Part shown: positions 47,921 through 59,900 of the stretch, piece by piece
Layout: each line of letters begins with the position of its first letter
Numbering within the stretch: the stretch's first letter is position 1
NCBI GenBank assembly: GCA_948474755.1
Contig: CAOLHI010000482.1
Location: 600,223-664,222 of the forward strand
Length of the DNA: 64,000 nucleotides
Source of the DNA: Ctenosaura bakeri
Lineage: Eukaryota; Chordata; Lepidosauria; Squamata; Iguanidae
Reading direction: 5' to 3'
The notes under the pieces: generated by a model
Seen by the model: only the letters and a program-made list of their open reading frames with translations
What the model was told of the DNA's origin: nothing
Databases searched by the model: none
Program-made: the position numbers and the translations under genes

Positions 47921-48608
47921 TTGGGAAACAGTATTGCAGCTAGACAGGTGGATAGCTATTTCAACATAGTTTTCCTGTATTAGTTGAGCAACCAATGTAC
48001 CCCAAAATGCAAGGATTCTATATTAGACAGATCTAATATAATTAGGTCTTTCTAATACTTTAGAAAGTCAAGGTAGTCTTGCACACATTTATTTGTAACA
48101 CAACTGAATATAACACATATTTAAACTATAACCTGAACAAATTGGGCTGATAAAACATTGTGTTCAATATACAATGAGTATTTCCTACTAGGAAAGAAGG
48201 CAGATAAAATGTTCTGTGACTGTTTTGTTACCTTAATGTAAGTAAAACTGAGTAAGTCTTTATGGTGCCCTAAGACTTTTGTTGCAATAATCTAATAGTG
48301 CTAACCCTCTAGAACAGCACTACTCAAGAGTGGAGGTCCATGTCAGCTGTTGGTGTTCAGTTAAGCTTCCAGGAAAGAAAGAATGAACTACTTGTATTCA
48401 GTGGGCATTAATATGGTGCCAGTCCCTGGCATATTGGGTACAAAAAACTCCTGCTGGTCTCCCAGATCAGCTAGCTTAAGAAACACTGGTCAAGTCTATT
48501 ATATTCTAGGAGTGTGGGTGGTTTTGATACACTGCAGATTATTTATTATTTTTGCCTTCACAGTTGTGATTCAGTGCTGTTCCTTGGATGTCACAACCTC
48601 CTTAAGAC

Positions 48609-49073
48609 ATGGAGGGAAGCAAAATGCACAGTACCAAAACAGCAAGGACCCATCGTGGCACTGTGGGAGAACTAGCAAGAGGCTGGCAGAGCTGGTCACA
48701 GGATCATGTTGATTATCAGAAACGGAACCCATTCAGCAGTGACAAGCCAGTAACACAGCGTACTGAGAGAGGTGATCCCACTTATGGGAGACCTGCTGAA
48801 GGATCCAAAACAGAACAAAGGGGAAAAGAGGCTCACACACACATAGGCAAGGAAGTAGAAGAATTATGCTTAGTCATAAGGAGTGCTGGAGCGAGAGGAC
48901 AAGATGGATGTGTGAGAATAACATTTAAACACCTCTTTGACAGATATGTGACTATATCCAATAAAGTTGTAGGTGTCCTTTTGAGAGCAAGAAAGCATGG
49001 GCTAGTTGACTTTGAAGGTGAAATGCTTTGGCAAGGAAGAGATGATGATGTGGTTATTACCTTACTTGAATGA
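48609..49073 (+). CDS. ABRA/STARS-like Costars-domain protein, 154 aa
   Basis: One uninterrupted ORF with a stop codon (TAA) two codons before the ATG and a good start context (GACATGG). Residues about 20-60 resemble the actin-binding region of ABRA (DYQKRNPFSSD, then YGRPAEGSKTEQRGKEAH). Residues about 75-154 form a Costars domain: EELCLVIRSAG, FKHLFDRYVTISNKVVG, ARKHGLVDFEGEMLWQGRDD, ending VVITLLE. In known ABRA this half binds actin and supports MRTF/SRF signalling in muscle. The long N-terminal half of ABRA is absent, as in the short ABRACL proteins, but the sequence is closer to ABRA than to ABRACL. It lies opposite to TRMT11 and HINT3. A 5' non-coding exon is possible (CCTTAAG just before the ATG could be an acceptor). 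AATAAA follows at 49326. Confidence 0.85.
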   Translation: MEGSKMHSTKTARTHRGTVGELARGWQSWSQDHVDYQKRNPFSSDKPVTQRTERGDPTYGRPAEGSKTEQRGKEAHTHIGKEVEELCLVIRSAGARGQDGCVRITFKHLFDRYVTISNKVVGVLLRARKHGLVDFEGEMLWQGRDDDVVITLLE

Positions 49074-49325
49074 GCTGGATAAAACTTATTGCATGATACT
49101 CTGGGGGAACATTTTCAAGACTTTAAATGGCAATCCTGCTGGCCAGCCAGGATGTAGTAAAGAAAATGTTGTCCAATGGAAGCATGTTAAAAATAAGAGA
49201 TACATGGCTGCCAGTTTATTTCTTTGGCTCCCTTGACCTGCAATTGTGTGCGTGAACCAGAACTATATGCTGAAAACAGGCAAATACGATTAACAACTGT
49301 GGCTGTGCTAGAAATATAAATGTTA

Positions 49326-49331
49326 AATAAA
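49326..49331 (+). terminator. Polyadenylation signal AATAAA of the ABRA-like gene
   Basis: Canonical hexamer 253 nt after the ABRA-like stop. It ends that transcript about 270 nt before the first candidate polyadenylation signal of the convergent HINT3. Confidence 0.5.
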
Positions 49332-49599
49332 TGAAAGTAATGTGAGCATATTTTACTTCTTACATCCCTAAAAGGTAAATTAAATGTATTTAATTGTGAA
49401 ATCTGTGAGACTTCTCACTATGAAATAATGTCTTTTTAAAGGCACTAAGCTCATGAAACATAAGCAGCTAGTTTCATGTTTCACATATCAAACAGAATGC
49501 TGCTCATCTATGTAGTAGGCTCATATATCCCTTTCTGGAGCTATTGAAATGAACAACAGTTTTCACTGTCAAAAGTCAGATATAAGAATATTCAAGGGT

Positions 49600-50873
49600 C
49601 TACAGCTAACCATTGTTTATTAAGATTTTCCTTTTCATGACACTACTGAATTGGTTAATACATTTCCAGTTTTGTTACATTAACTCACAGTTGCACTATG
49701 TAGTCTATACATACTGTTAACACATTTACAACATGGTTGAAGACATATCCCTCTACTACCCTCACACAGCAACTGGAATTCAGGCTCAGGTATCAAAATA
49801 AACACATGCCAAATCTACAGTAAATAGAGATTAAAACTCTTAATGCCTTAAAGACAAGGATAGAAAATTTCATTTTATTCTAGCATTTGTGAACGTCTAT
49901 GCAACAGAAAAACTGAAAAGTAGGAAATGGTGTGTGAAAAATGCAGTTTCAATACCTGCTTGTTAAAGTTCACTTTTGCTAATGAGATTTAGGTCACTGT
50001 GAGATGTCTGCATAAAGTAACATTAAGAAAAGAGACAGCTTAATTAAAGATGCACTGTATATATTCATGCAAACCCTTAAACCATTTCCAGTTCTTGACA
50101 TTTCATTTGTGGATGTTGCCAAACTTTATATCCCAAGATATCCTTGCATAGTGACAGATTTCCACAGCAGGGAGTGCTTATAAAGTTTCCATAATGGTCA
50201 AACCAACATTTAAGTGACTATTATTTCAAGCATAACCCTCTTACATCTTGAATATCTGATGCCTCACTTTAGAGGCTAGTCCCAAAGAAACCACTGATTT
50301 ACTTCATCTACTAAAGTACATGCATTTAACTAACAACTATATTGACACAGTTCACATTCACAGTTTTAATCTACACTGACAAACAATGTAATGTCTTACA
50401 TCAGAGGTACAGATTTAAGTCATAGTATGGGAACAATGGATTGTTAACTGCACTTGCTGTGTGTACAACTAGATACATTTGAGTGATAACTGATTTAGCA
50501 CCAAGACATCACAGCTGCTCCAGCTTTGTAATGCCAGAGAATATGTAGGCACAGAAACTTGTGTAATTTAGACAGTCATACTCAGATGCATATATGAAAT
50601 CTCAATATAATTATTTACAAGATGTGCTAATACCTGCTTTAGAAAAAGAATAGGTATTTTTCACTTTTGATCTGGAAGCTCTAGAAAGTGCTTAGTTCTT
50701 GCATTCAAATATTTGCCTGAGAAATTTAATATATGGAATTTAGTTAACAATGACTTCAATTACTGTGTAGCAGCAAATTCAGTACTAGTTTTTAAGTCTG
50801 CCATGACACTAACAACATCCGATCCTGTATTATTCAGTAGTCACAAAGATGTACGATCTAGAACAAGCTCTTT
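49600..50873 (-). other. HINT3: HINT3 3' UTR (inferred)
   Basis: No repeat signature is recognised here. Minus-strand AATAAA hexamers lie at 49874-49879 and 49616-49621, either of which could end the transcript. The UTR would then be about 1.0-1.3 kb. Inferred from signals only. Confidence 0.45.
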
Positions 50874-50921
50874 TTAGCTTGTAGCACTCTCAGCAGTCAG
50901 CCGTTCCATCAATTGCTCAGC
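50874..50921 (-). CDS. HINT3: HINT3 coding exon 5 and stop
   Basis: 48 nt encoding [15 protein letters not shown] and TAA, after acceptor TTAACAG. Human ends ADHLIEKLRT, so this C-terminus is five residues longer. Confidence 0.93.
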   Translation of the reverse strand, partial: AEQLMERLTAESATS

Positions 50922-53900
50922 CTGTTAAAAAAACGAAATATATTCAATGTATGACCACTTTCCAGAACTTTCTTGCTGACCTTTTGATTGCTCCCACCTT
51001 TACTTTAAAGGCATGAAGCCTAAAACAAAATTCATCGCTCAAATCCTGTGAGTAGTGTTACCCATTGGCATTCTAGATGCATTTGTTGCAATAAGAGTCA
51101 GGAAGATCAATTCAGGGAGTAGAAATTTGAAGCAGTAACTTAACATCTCAGTACCCTCCCTCATTCCCCAAGTGGCCATACAGGATCCCAATCCACGCAA
51201 CCAGAAAAACGTTTTTTTAGAATTCTTTTGGTTTTGGTCTGTTAAGTATATGCCAAGCAGTGATTTTAAGACATGCAGATTTAGGCCTTCCTCCTCGTTG
51301 GATCAAATTTCACGGAAGTGGAGACTTCGAGGGATTGAACTCAGCACTGGGAGCATGCTCTGAAGAGAATTACACTCGGGATGATCTCATCAACAGCTAG
51401 GGGTGGATAGATTTGGATACTTCGTACAGCACTATTTTCCATGCTCTTGCAAAGAACTCTCCTACCCTTCAATGCAGATGGGGAGGCACAAAGGAGCTGG
51501 CAAGAACTGAATACTGAAATACTTACTGTGATAAACCAGTAGGAATTGATTCTGTATACCATACGAGACAAGAATCCCAACTGGCTAGCTGGAGCAAGCA
51601 CATGAAGATGCAAGTGGGCTATTGAGCAGAATGGAGGCCAGTGAAAACCCATCCTTGAGAAACAGCAGATAAGAAATTAGTATCCACTATTCAAAGCAGC
51701 AATCAATGCCTACCAGCTGTAAATATTTAGGTCAACATCCAGTGTTAATCCAAAATAAAGCAGATCCATTTAATCAATAGGAACATGGCAAATTTCATTA
51801 ATTCAATGGGATCTACTGTAATGAAAGTATACTGGATTTAGCCCATACAACTCAACCATCTGATCTAAGTATCAGACGCAGCATGCTTAATAAGGCAGAA
51901 TGATTTCACAAAACATCTGCTTTTTACAAGAATAAACTAGATGTGAAAGCCAAATCACCTCTCCAAAAAATTCCATTTATGTTTGCTTTTAATACTGGTC
52001 ATTATATTACTGTAAGTCATTTTTATATGGAATCAGATTTTTAAATTGGAATGTTAAAGTATGATTGAAAAGAAACAAAATAATGAGACAAAACAAAGAG
52101 AGAGGGAGGGAGTACTTAGGATATGAAGGGCTTTAGATACATACGTTCATGTAAGCTGACCATATTACAAAAAATACATTTCTTGAAGTTGACATCTATG
52201 AAATACACAATCATGCATAGCTAAAGCAGTAAGATCTTCAGCTCACTGAATGGTAAATGGTACATGTTTATCTTTCCAACCATGGAGTAAAAGTACACCA
52301 GATCCAACAATGTTGACTTTCAGTTAAATTCCACACCACATGAATATAATGTAAAACAGCATGTGTATCTAAAGCTCATTCTAATATAAAATATGTTGTA
52401 ACACATCCAACATGACAGGAGTAACCACTGAAACACCCATATGAGATGCCACAAAGAACCATTGTCTGCATTACATAACGTTTAGTTGAAGCAAATGATT
52501 TTTTTTTTAATGGTGTCCACTACAGACATCAGTTTTTACTGGATCAAACCAACAGAATCCAATTAGCAAACTCATTCTATGACCTCCTAAGGAGGCAGAA
52601 TCTTGGGCCCTCTGGATCAGTAGTTCTTAACCTAGGGTCTGCGGAGCCCTCAAAAGTGGTCCATGAACCTCTGCTGCTGGATACCAACAGCAGTGGCAGC
52701 AACAGGGATGCAGCAGGGGGTGGGGGTAAGTATTGAAACTGCTCCCCCTTTCTAAACGAGGGAGCAGTTTCGGCAAACCCCCCTCCGCTGCCACCCCCAT
52801 GACAAAAGGCACATAGCAACAGGCATGTGCCCCTACTATTACTCTGGAGACCATGGTCTGACTCCCCACTCAACCATGGGAACCCACTGGGTGGTTTCAG
52901 GCAAGTCACATTCTCTCAGCCTCAGAGATAGGAAAACACAACAAGTCTTGCCAAGAAAACTCTCATGATAGGTTTGCCTTAGGGTTGCCATAACTCAGTT
53001 TTCAAAGGGGAGAGACATGATGGCTGGAGAGAATCTCCTCCTGTCTGCAGCACTTTGTGGTTCTGTGCAAGTCACTTCTGAGTTATGGCAACCCTAAGAC
53101 GACTCTATTACAGGATCTTCTTGGCAAGATTTATTCAGAGAGGGTTTGCTTTTGCCTTCTTCTGGGGCTGAGAGAATGTGCCTTGCTCTTGGGTCAACCT
53201 GTGTCTGAGCAGGGATTTGAATCCTACTCTCCAGAAGCCTTTAAAAAATAAATATTTGAATACTTAAATCTAAATTTAAATATTTAAATCTTGAGTTAAG
53301 TCCTGGGGGTCCCCAGCAACAAATTATATTTACAGGGATTCCCTAGTAAAAATAAAGTTAAGAATTGCTGCTCTAGATGATTTGACCTACAGCTCCAGTT
53401 AGGGCCATACTAATGGTAATGGAAGTTGTACTAATATAGTAGTAATGGTTTGTAGTCATAAACCTCTAGACAAAGATTCTCCATCAGTGCTCTACCAATT
53501 GTAGTACTAAGCAGAAATTGTTTCTACTACTCTTCATGGCCATTTCCTCCCCATCTGCATTAATACTAGGAAGAAGTCTTTGCTTTTGGAGGCTTCAGAT
53601 GCTCTAAAGGGACACTATAATGGTTGAGCTGACCAGGAACAGCTTATTGCAGTTCTGTACTGGTGAAGAAATGATGGTGCTGGTGGCATCTGGCCTCCAC
53701 AGTTCTTTTGGTTTCCAGAATGGCATTTGGTCTCCTTTCCAACAAGCTGCTCTTTTGTCTGCAGGCAACTCCTTACTGTCCTTGTGGTTAAATGCAAATA
53801 TGTAACTGAATGTAGACTTCTCCGTGCACATGCATTCTTGGGGAGAAATATTCTACGGGTGTTACATTCTTCCAGCAGAATATGTTCAGTACTTTTTGAC

Positions 53901-56900
53901 TGAGGCTTGAAAAATCTCCAGGACTTAAAATACCTCCTTTCTATTTAAAGGATGATAAGTGAAGCCATATTTTCCTGCAAAAATTTATTGCTAAATCCAA
54001 AGAGCTCCAACTTTTATTTCCCACAACACAACCACATTACATGCATTTCCTTACTTACTCTGTAATACTGTTGTAAAATAGTTTATTAGATACTTTACTT
54101 TCTGGAAAAATACCTTATATCATTCAAGTCAGTAAACTTATTCCGTTGAAGGACAGTCTTTCCAGCTGCCATCATTCTTTCCACTGTCAGGTAAAGGGGC
54201 AGGGAAGCAAGAATAAAATATGAGTTAAAACTCAAGTTAGATTCCCAGTACACTAAAATCTAACAACTTAGTTCTAAAACCATTCCAACTGATGCAAGTT
54301 CTGTTGATTTTAGTGGGATTCATTCCAACATGGCTTAGGTTGTCATACACATCTAAAACAAATGGGTCTCTCTGAAAGGAATTGTATTGTTAAGAACAAT
54401 ACAAAACATTAATAATAATAATTACAGAGCCTGGGAACAACTCGTTTTGAAATAACTAGTTACCCATAAATAGTTCCTTATTACAATAATGAAGACATAA
54501 ATGCATTACAACTGCAATGAGAGATAATGCTGCTTCTTTTGTAGTGTAATTGTAACTTCTTATTTAATTTAATGGTCAAAGGAATATAGCCTCATTAAAC
54601 GCCGAAAAAGGAATAGCACATGGTTCAACAGCTGCTCTGGGCTGTTCCTAGAGCTCTGCTGTGATACTGAGATAACAAGAAAATGGACAGAAAAAGTGCT
54701 CTGTACCACAATCCAGCAACTCGTAGCATTCAGATTTTTTTAATTAACTTATTTTAGTGACCTTGGGAAACAAGAAAGTCAAGAATTACTTTTGTAGAAA
54801 TCACAATTATAATAATTACATATTTTGGGGAAGCATTGTGAACAGAATTAATTACTTTTTAAAAAATGACTTCCCAGACTCTGATTATTTCTTACTTTCC
54901 CCCTCACCAAAGGGATCCTAGTGAAGATAACATATCAAGACAATAAAAGAAAAACACCATCTTAAGACCTGGTGTTAGAACATGGTGAAACTGTTGGGGA
55001 AGATCTTTGGGAACTGCTGTTTAACAACATCTGGAGGTTACAAAATTTCCACCCCTACTATAAGGTAAATAGCCCCTTTCTGCTTCAAGTTGTATTCTTT
55101 AACAACCCCTCTTTGGACCATTCAGAGCTTCCTTCACATTTTACTCTTGTAAAGGGTAATGCATGATAAATGGAGCTGTGGAGCTCCTCTCAGCACTGGA
55201 CCCACTATCCACATACTTGAAGCAAGACAGCCTTTTGCACACAGACTGTTACAAATAGTGTCTTTCCTAGATCCTGGAACCCTGATTATACAGAGTTATA
55301 AGATCTAGTGAAAAACATATCACACAAGATTCTGGGATCCAAGGAAGCCTTCAGGTATAGTGGTCAGCATCCAAAGGCTCAAACATCTATGCTGAGAGAA
55401 GCCATGCAATGGAGGAGCGGGGAGAACAGAGTTAAAAGCATTTCCCCAGAGCATCTTAAAGACACTTTCTGATTAGACTATTGTAATACACTCTGCATGG
55501 GAGCTGCTCTTGAAGATGACTCAGAATCTACAGCTAGTGCAAAATGCAGCAGCAAGACTGCTGAGTATCATTCCCTATAGAAAATATATAATACCAGTCT
55601 TAAAAGAGCTGCTTTGGCTGCCATTTTGCTTCCAGTCTAAATTCAAGGTGCTGGTAACAACATTTAAAACCTTAGACTGCTTGGGGCTTCAGTACTTCAG
55701 TCTACTTGCTTGAGAGTTGAGCTGTGCAGGAGGGGCTGCTATTGTGTGCCAGCAGCAGGGGCAATATTGTATGACAGGACACTGTTTCTCCACTGTTGCA
55801 CCCCAGGTGTGGAATGCTCTCACCCCAGGGGGTCCAACTGGCACCAATACTGGTTTATTTCCAGCGCCAAGTCAAGACATGGCTTTTTATCGAAGTTGTT
55901 GTGAGTTAATTTACTTTACTTCAGATGAATAATGGATGAAGGAGAGTCAAGTTTCACTCTTTTTCTTCACCCTGATCTTTGCTCTAGCATGACTAGCCAA
56001 GAACAATTTCAAGGCTCCTTGATCAAGACTGCCTCATTCAGTCCCTGTGGAGCTTTGACTATTCTTGATCCCTGCGCTCAAAACAATCATGCAAAGGAAT
56101 AAGCATTCAATCAGAAAAGCTCAGCTTTTACTGAGAACATACACAATAATTCTCTGGTCTAGCCTGTAAGGCAGAAGGAGAAAACCTCCCTTAAGCGTCT
56201 ACCCCTGTTGTCTGTGTGGCACAGAGGGGAGGAGGAAGAGATCTGTGCTGCTATTCCCAGGGTGGAGAAGAGGAAGAAGGAATAAAACTGATTTTCTACG
56301 CAAAGCACCTGATGCAAAACCTCTTGCATTCATTGATGTCATCCAGCCCAATGGTTTCCCACTCTCACTGTAAAGCAAGAAAGACTGATTTGAAAGAAAG
56401 TGAGTGGTTAGTGCCCTTTGAGATCTTAGAAGCAATTAAGGGTTGTGGTGATGGAGTGCGCCAGTCACTTACCTAATGGTATATGTTCACTTTTTAGAGT
56501 CTTGCAATTTCCTATGTGTTTTTTTGGCACCACTAAATAATGATGTGGAGCTCCAGGTCTGATATCTCTAAAGCACACCAAGTCTTCATGCTAATGGAGG
56601 AATTTTAGAAGAAGACCTTGTTACAGAAATGGTCTATCTCAAATAGCAAGTTGTGTAAGAAACAGTTTTCCTGATGCGTGTTAGAAACAATCCTAGATAT
56701 CACTGATGTGCCTTGAAGGGGAAGAACCTTTCTATACATATACATACAGCAACAGGATAGAAATAAAAAACAGTGGTACCTGGCTAGTAACTGCTATCTG
56801 TGATAATCATACAAGCAATTTTCACCTCTTCCCAGTGATCAGTTTGAACTAAAAGACCAACAGCAAAACAGTAGCAATTTTTTACAACCCTCCTCAGATG

Positions 56901-59900
56901 TTCAGAGAACCTATGAGGAGATTTAAGAGAACAGCTAATATCTTGCTGATCACCTATGCTGTGTACCCCTGCAAATGGAGAGGCCTATACACATAAGAGG
57001 TCCTCTATGCAAGGAGAATCCTGATTGGCCCAGGTTCTGCCTTGGCTTGATAAGTTCTGCTTACATATGTTAATATGCAAGTAGGTCTCTATCAAACAAA
57101 AGGATGGGATGGTAAGACCTCAGCACACACTGGAGAACTTTCCTCCCCAGTCTGCTCATGCCATGCATTCTTTGAATGAGTATGTGAGAAGGTTTATCTG
57201 AATCTCACCTCAGCCCAAACTATTTGCTTCATGATGGTCAATTTCTCCCACCTGAAAGAATCAGAATGGCTTTCTTCACACTACATTGATTGTTCAGCAT
57301 GTAAGGTTTGTTCCTGTACATGAGATTTGTGTTTCTACTTTAACAATACTGAGTGTCAAGAAAACAACAGCACATATAACATTTCTTGGTGCTTTTAAGT
57401 ATGCTATTAATTATGAGGCCTTTTCAAAAGGGATTATTCTTAGTCTCGCATCTTCCTTTTTACCTTATAGAATATTATTTATTAAATCAGTTCTCAGACA
57501 CACTGATGGATATGTCTTTTGCACATCATTTCGATACAACCACTTTACAGGCAAAAATAAACAGCAATAATTAACAAATGGCCTATATTTTAAATACCAT
57601 TATAGACATGCTGTGATAGCATCACCAAGTTCTGTTAATCTGTTTTACCACTCTATAGTTTGTACTGATGCCTCTTAACATAGAACTACTTCTTAACTCT
57701 AGTTCAGCAGGCAGAGGAAAAAGGATTTTGTGGGAAAAGCAAAGTGAAACAGTGAAGCAAAGGATAAGGATAAGAGGCAGAAGTATGTTATCACATTAAG
57801 GGATTAAGACTGATGAATAATGTTCTCAGTGCCCAAGTGGGTGCCCAGAATCCAAACCAGGTCAGAGAAAGGAGATGGGCCAGCATGGTGACCCTGTACT
57901 TTCTCTCTCACACCCATGTCCTTCCTTGGGTGTGTTGGGAGAGCATTGGGAGAGGTTTTGTGGTGCTGAGAAATCAGGCTGCAATCAGTCCTTAGTGGGC
58001 CAGATAGTGGCCGGTGGAGGAGGAGGAGAGGCAGATTTTTAAAGGGCTGTGTGGCCTGATCGGAGCTGCTGAGGGGGAAGGTTCCCCTGGAAAAGATGCA
58101 CTTGAGGTTGCAGGGGGAGATTGGAAAACCTTGCAAATAATCAAATCCATGAAAGTCAAACCCACAAATGTGGAGAGTCAACTTTAGTTCTTATTACCTG
58201 AGGTCCAGCTCATAAATCCAAACTGAGTGGAATTTGGTAAGGTCAACACTTCTACAAGTTCTGTTGTTTTCACATGTCTGCTTTACTTGGAATTGTATTT
58301 AGGTCAATTTTTCCTCAGTAGAAGAGACTATCTTGTCTTGGTTTTAGCAATCCCAGCTCAATGAGAAGTGATATGTTAAAAATAAATCAGATGGAGACTA
58401 AACCTGAAGATCAGTGCCGCAATCCTATTCGCTTTCAACTAGTATCAAGCCTCAAATAAAAGTGGAATTTACTACAGTCGGCCCTCAGTATCTGCTAGGG
58501 TTTGGTTCCAGGACCCTGCATGGATACTCAAGTCCCACTATGTACAGTGATGTAGAAAAATGGCATCCGTTACATAAAATAGCAAAGCCAAAGTTTGCTG
58601 CTTCTTTTTTTTTTTTAAATATATTTTCAAGTCATGGTTGATTGAATCTGTGGATATTGAGGGCTGACCATATTGACTAAACAGCTATAGTAGGGTTCAA
58701 AGCATGGCCCTGGGATGGAATACAGCCCCTGCAAGACTGTTTTTGCAGTCAATCCCTCTGCCAGTTTTCTTATACTACCTTCCCCTTCTTGGGGGTGGGG
58801 GGTGAGAGGTGAATTGACTTTAAAAAAAGGAGGAAGAGGAAGAAACTGGAGGAATAGTGAATTATCTGTTAAACAGGTCACAGGACCATGCTGCAGTGTT
58901 TACCATTTAAAAAACCAGTTGTTCAAACCAAGGAGCACGTTTTGCCACATCTCATTTTTCCCCGTTTTTTTTTTTTTTTTATTTTTGAATTTTTGGCAGT
59001 CCACGTGACACAAGGGAGGGCAGAAAACTGGCCCCTGGACAGCGGAAAGCTTTTACAGCTTCTCTGCCAGCATGTTAATGCTGTCAGAAATTTCCATTCT
59101 AGTGCCCTGTCTCCACTGCAAAAAAGACATGTTGACCCCTTTGGCACTTCTTATCTACATTATTGCACTTTTCAAGACTTAGGCCATTTCCGCACGAGCC
59201 TGTTATAGCGCGATGATTCCACTTTCAACCTCCTCTGGAATCCTGGGGGTTGCAGTTTCGGGAGGGGCCAGGTGGCCCCTCCCGAAACTGCAAACCCCAG
59301 GATTCCAGAGGAGGTTGAAAGTGGAATCATCGCGCTATAACAGGCTCGTGCGGAAATGGCCTTAGTCAAGGGCTTTAAAAGGGGATCTCACACACATATA
59401 TAGAAGAGAGCTCTGTGAATCACTCCAAGCTTTCAATGAATTTCCAGCTTCAAGGGCTGTTGCTGGGAAGAAGGAAAGCAAAAGGGAAATTACTGCCCTG
59501 GGGGGGGGGAATTAGTGTGCAACTGGCCACAAAATGTGCACTTAGGGAACTACTGTGCAATTGCAGACCTAACAGATGTGCAGTTGGGAAAATGGGTCAA
59601 AATGTTTTGCACTGGAATGAAAATGTGTATGTCACCAAAACTATAAAAGCTTCCAAAAATTATCATGAACCTGTGAAAAAAACCCTGGTGCTTGAGAGGC
59701 ACCAGTTCTGGCAACACAGAAGAGGTAATTTAATTTGCTATTGAACTAAGACTCATAAGCAGTTGCTGTACAACAGACACCGGTTCCGAAACTGACACAA
59801 AGGGTAAGCAAGGAGCAAAAAAGGCTTATCTGTTCACTTCTTGTCTGTGTCTGTGTGTGTGCGTAGGGATAATTTTTTATATATATGCCTCCTTCTAACA

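Larger units (their letters stand above)
52618..53370. mobile_element. hAT (Charlie-like) element with nested SINEs
   Basis: Left CAGTAGTTCTTAACCTAGGG and right ..GTTAAGAATTGCTG are the Charlie-type termini. The flanks CTCTGGAT (52610-52617) and CTCTAGAT (53371-53378) match at 7 of 8. A pair of tRNA-type SINEs in opposite orientation is nested inside. HINT3 intron 3. Confidence 0.8.
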
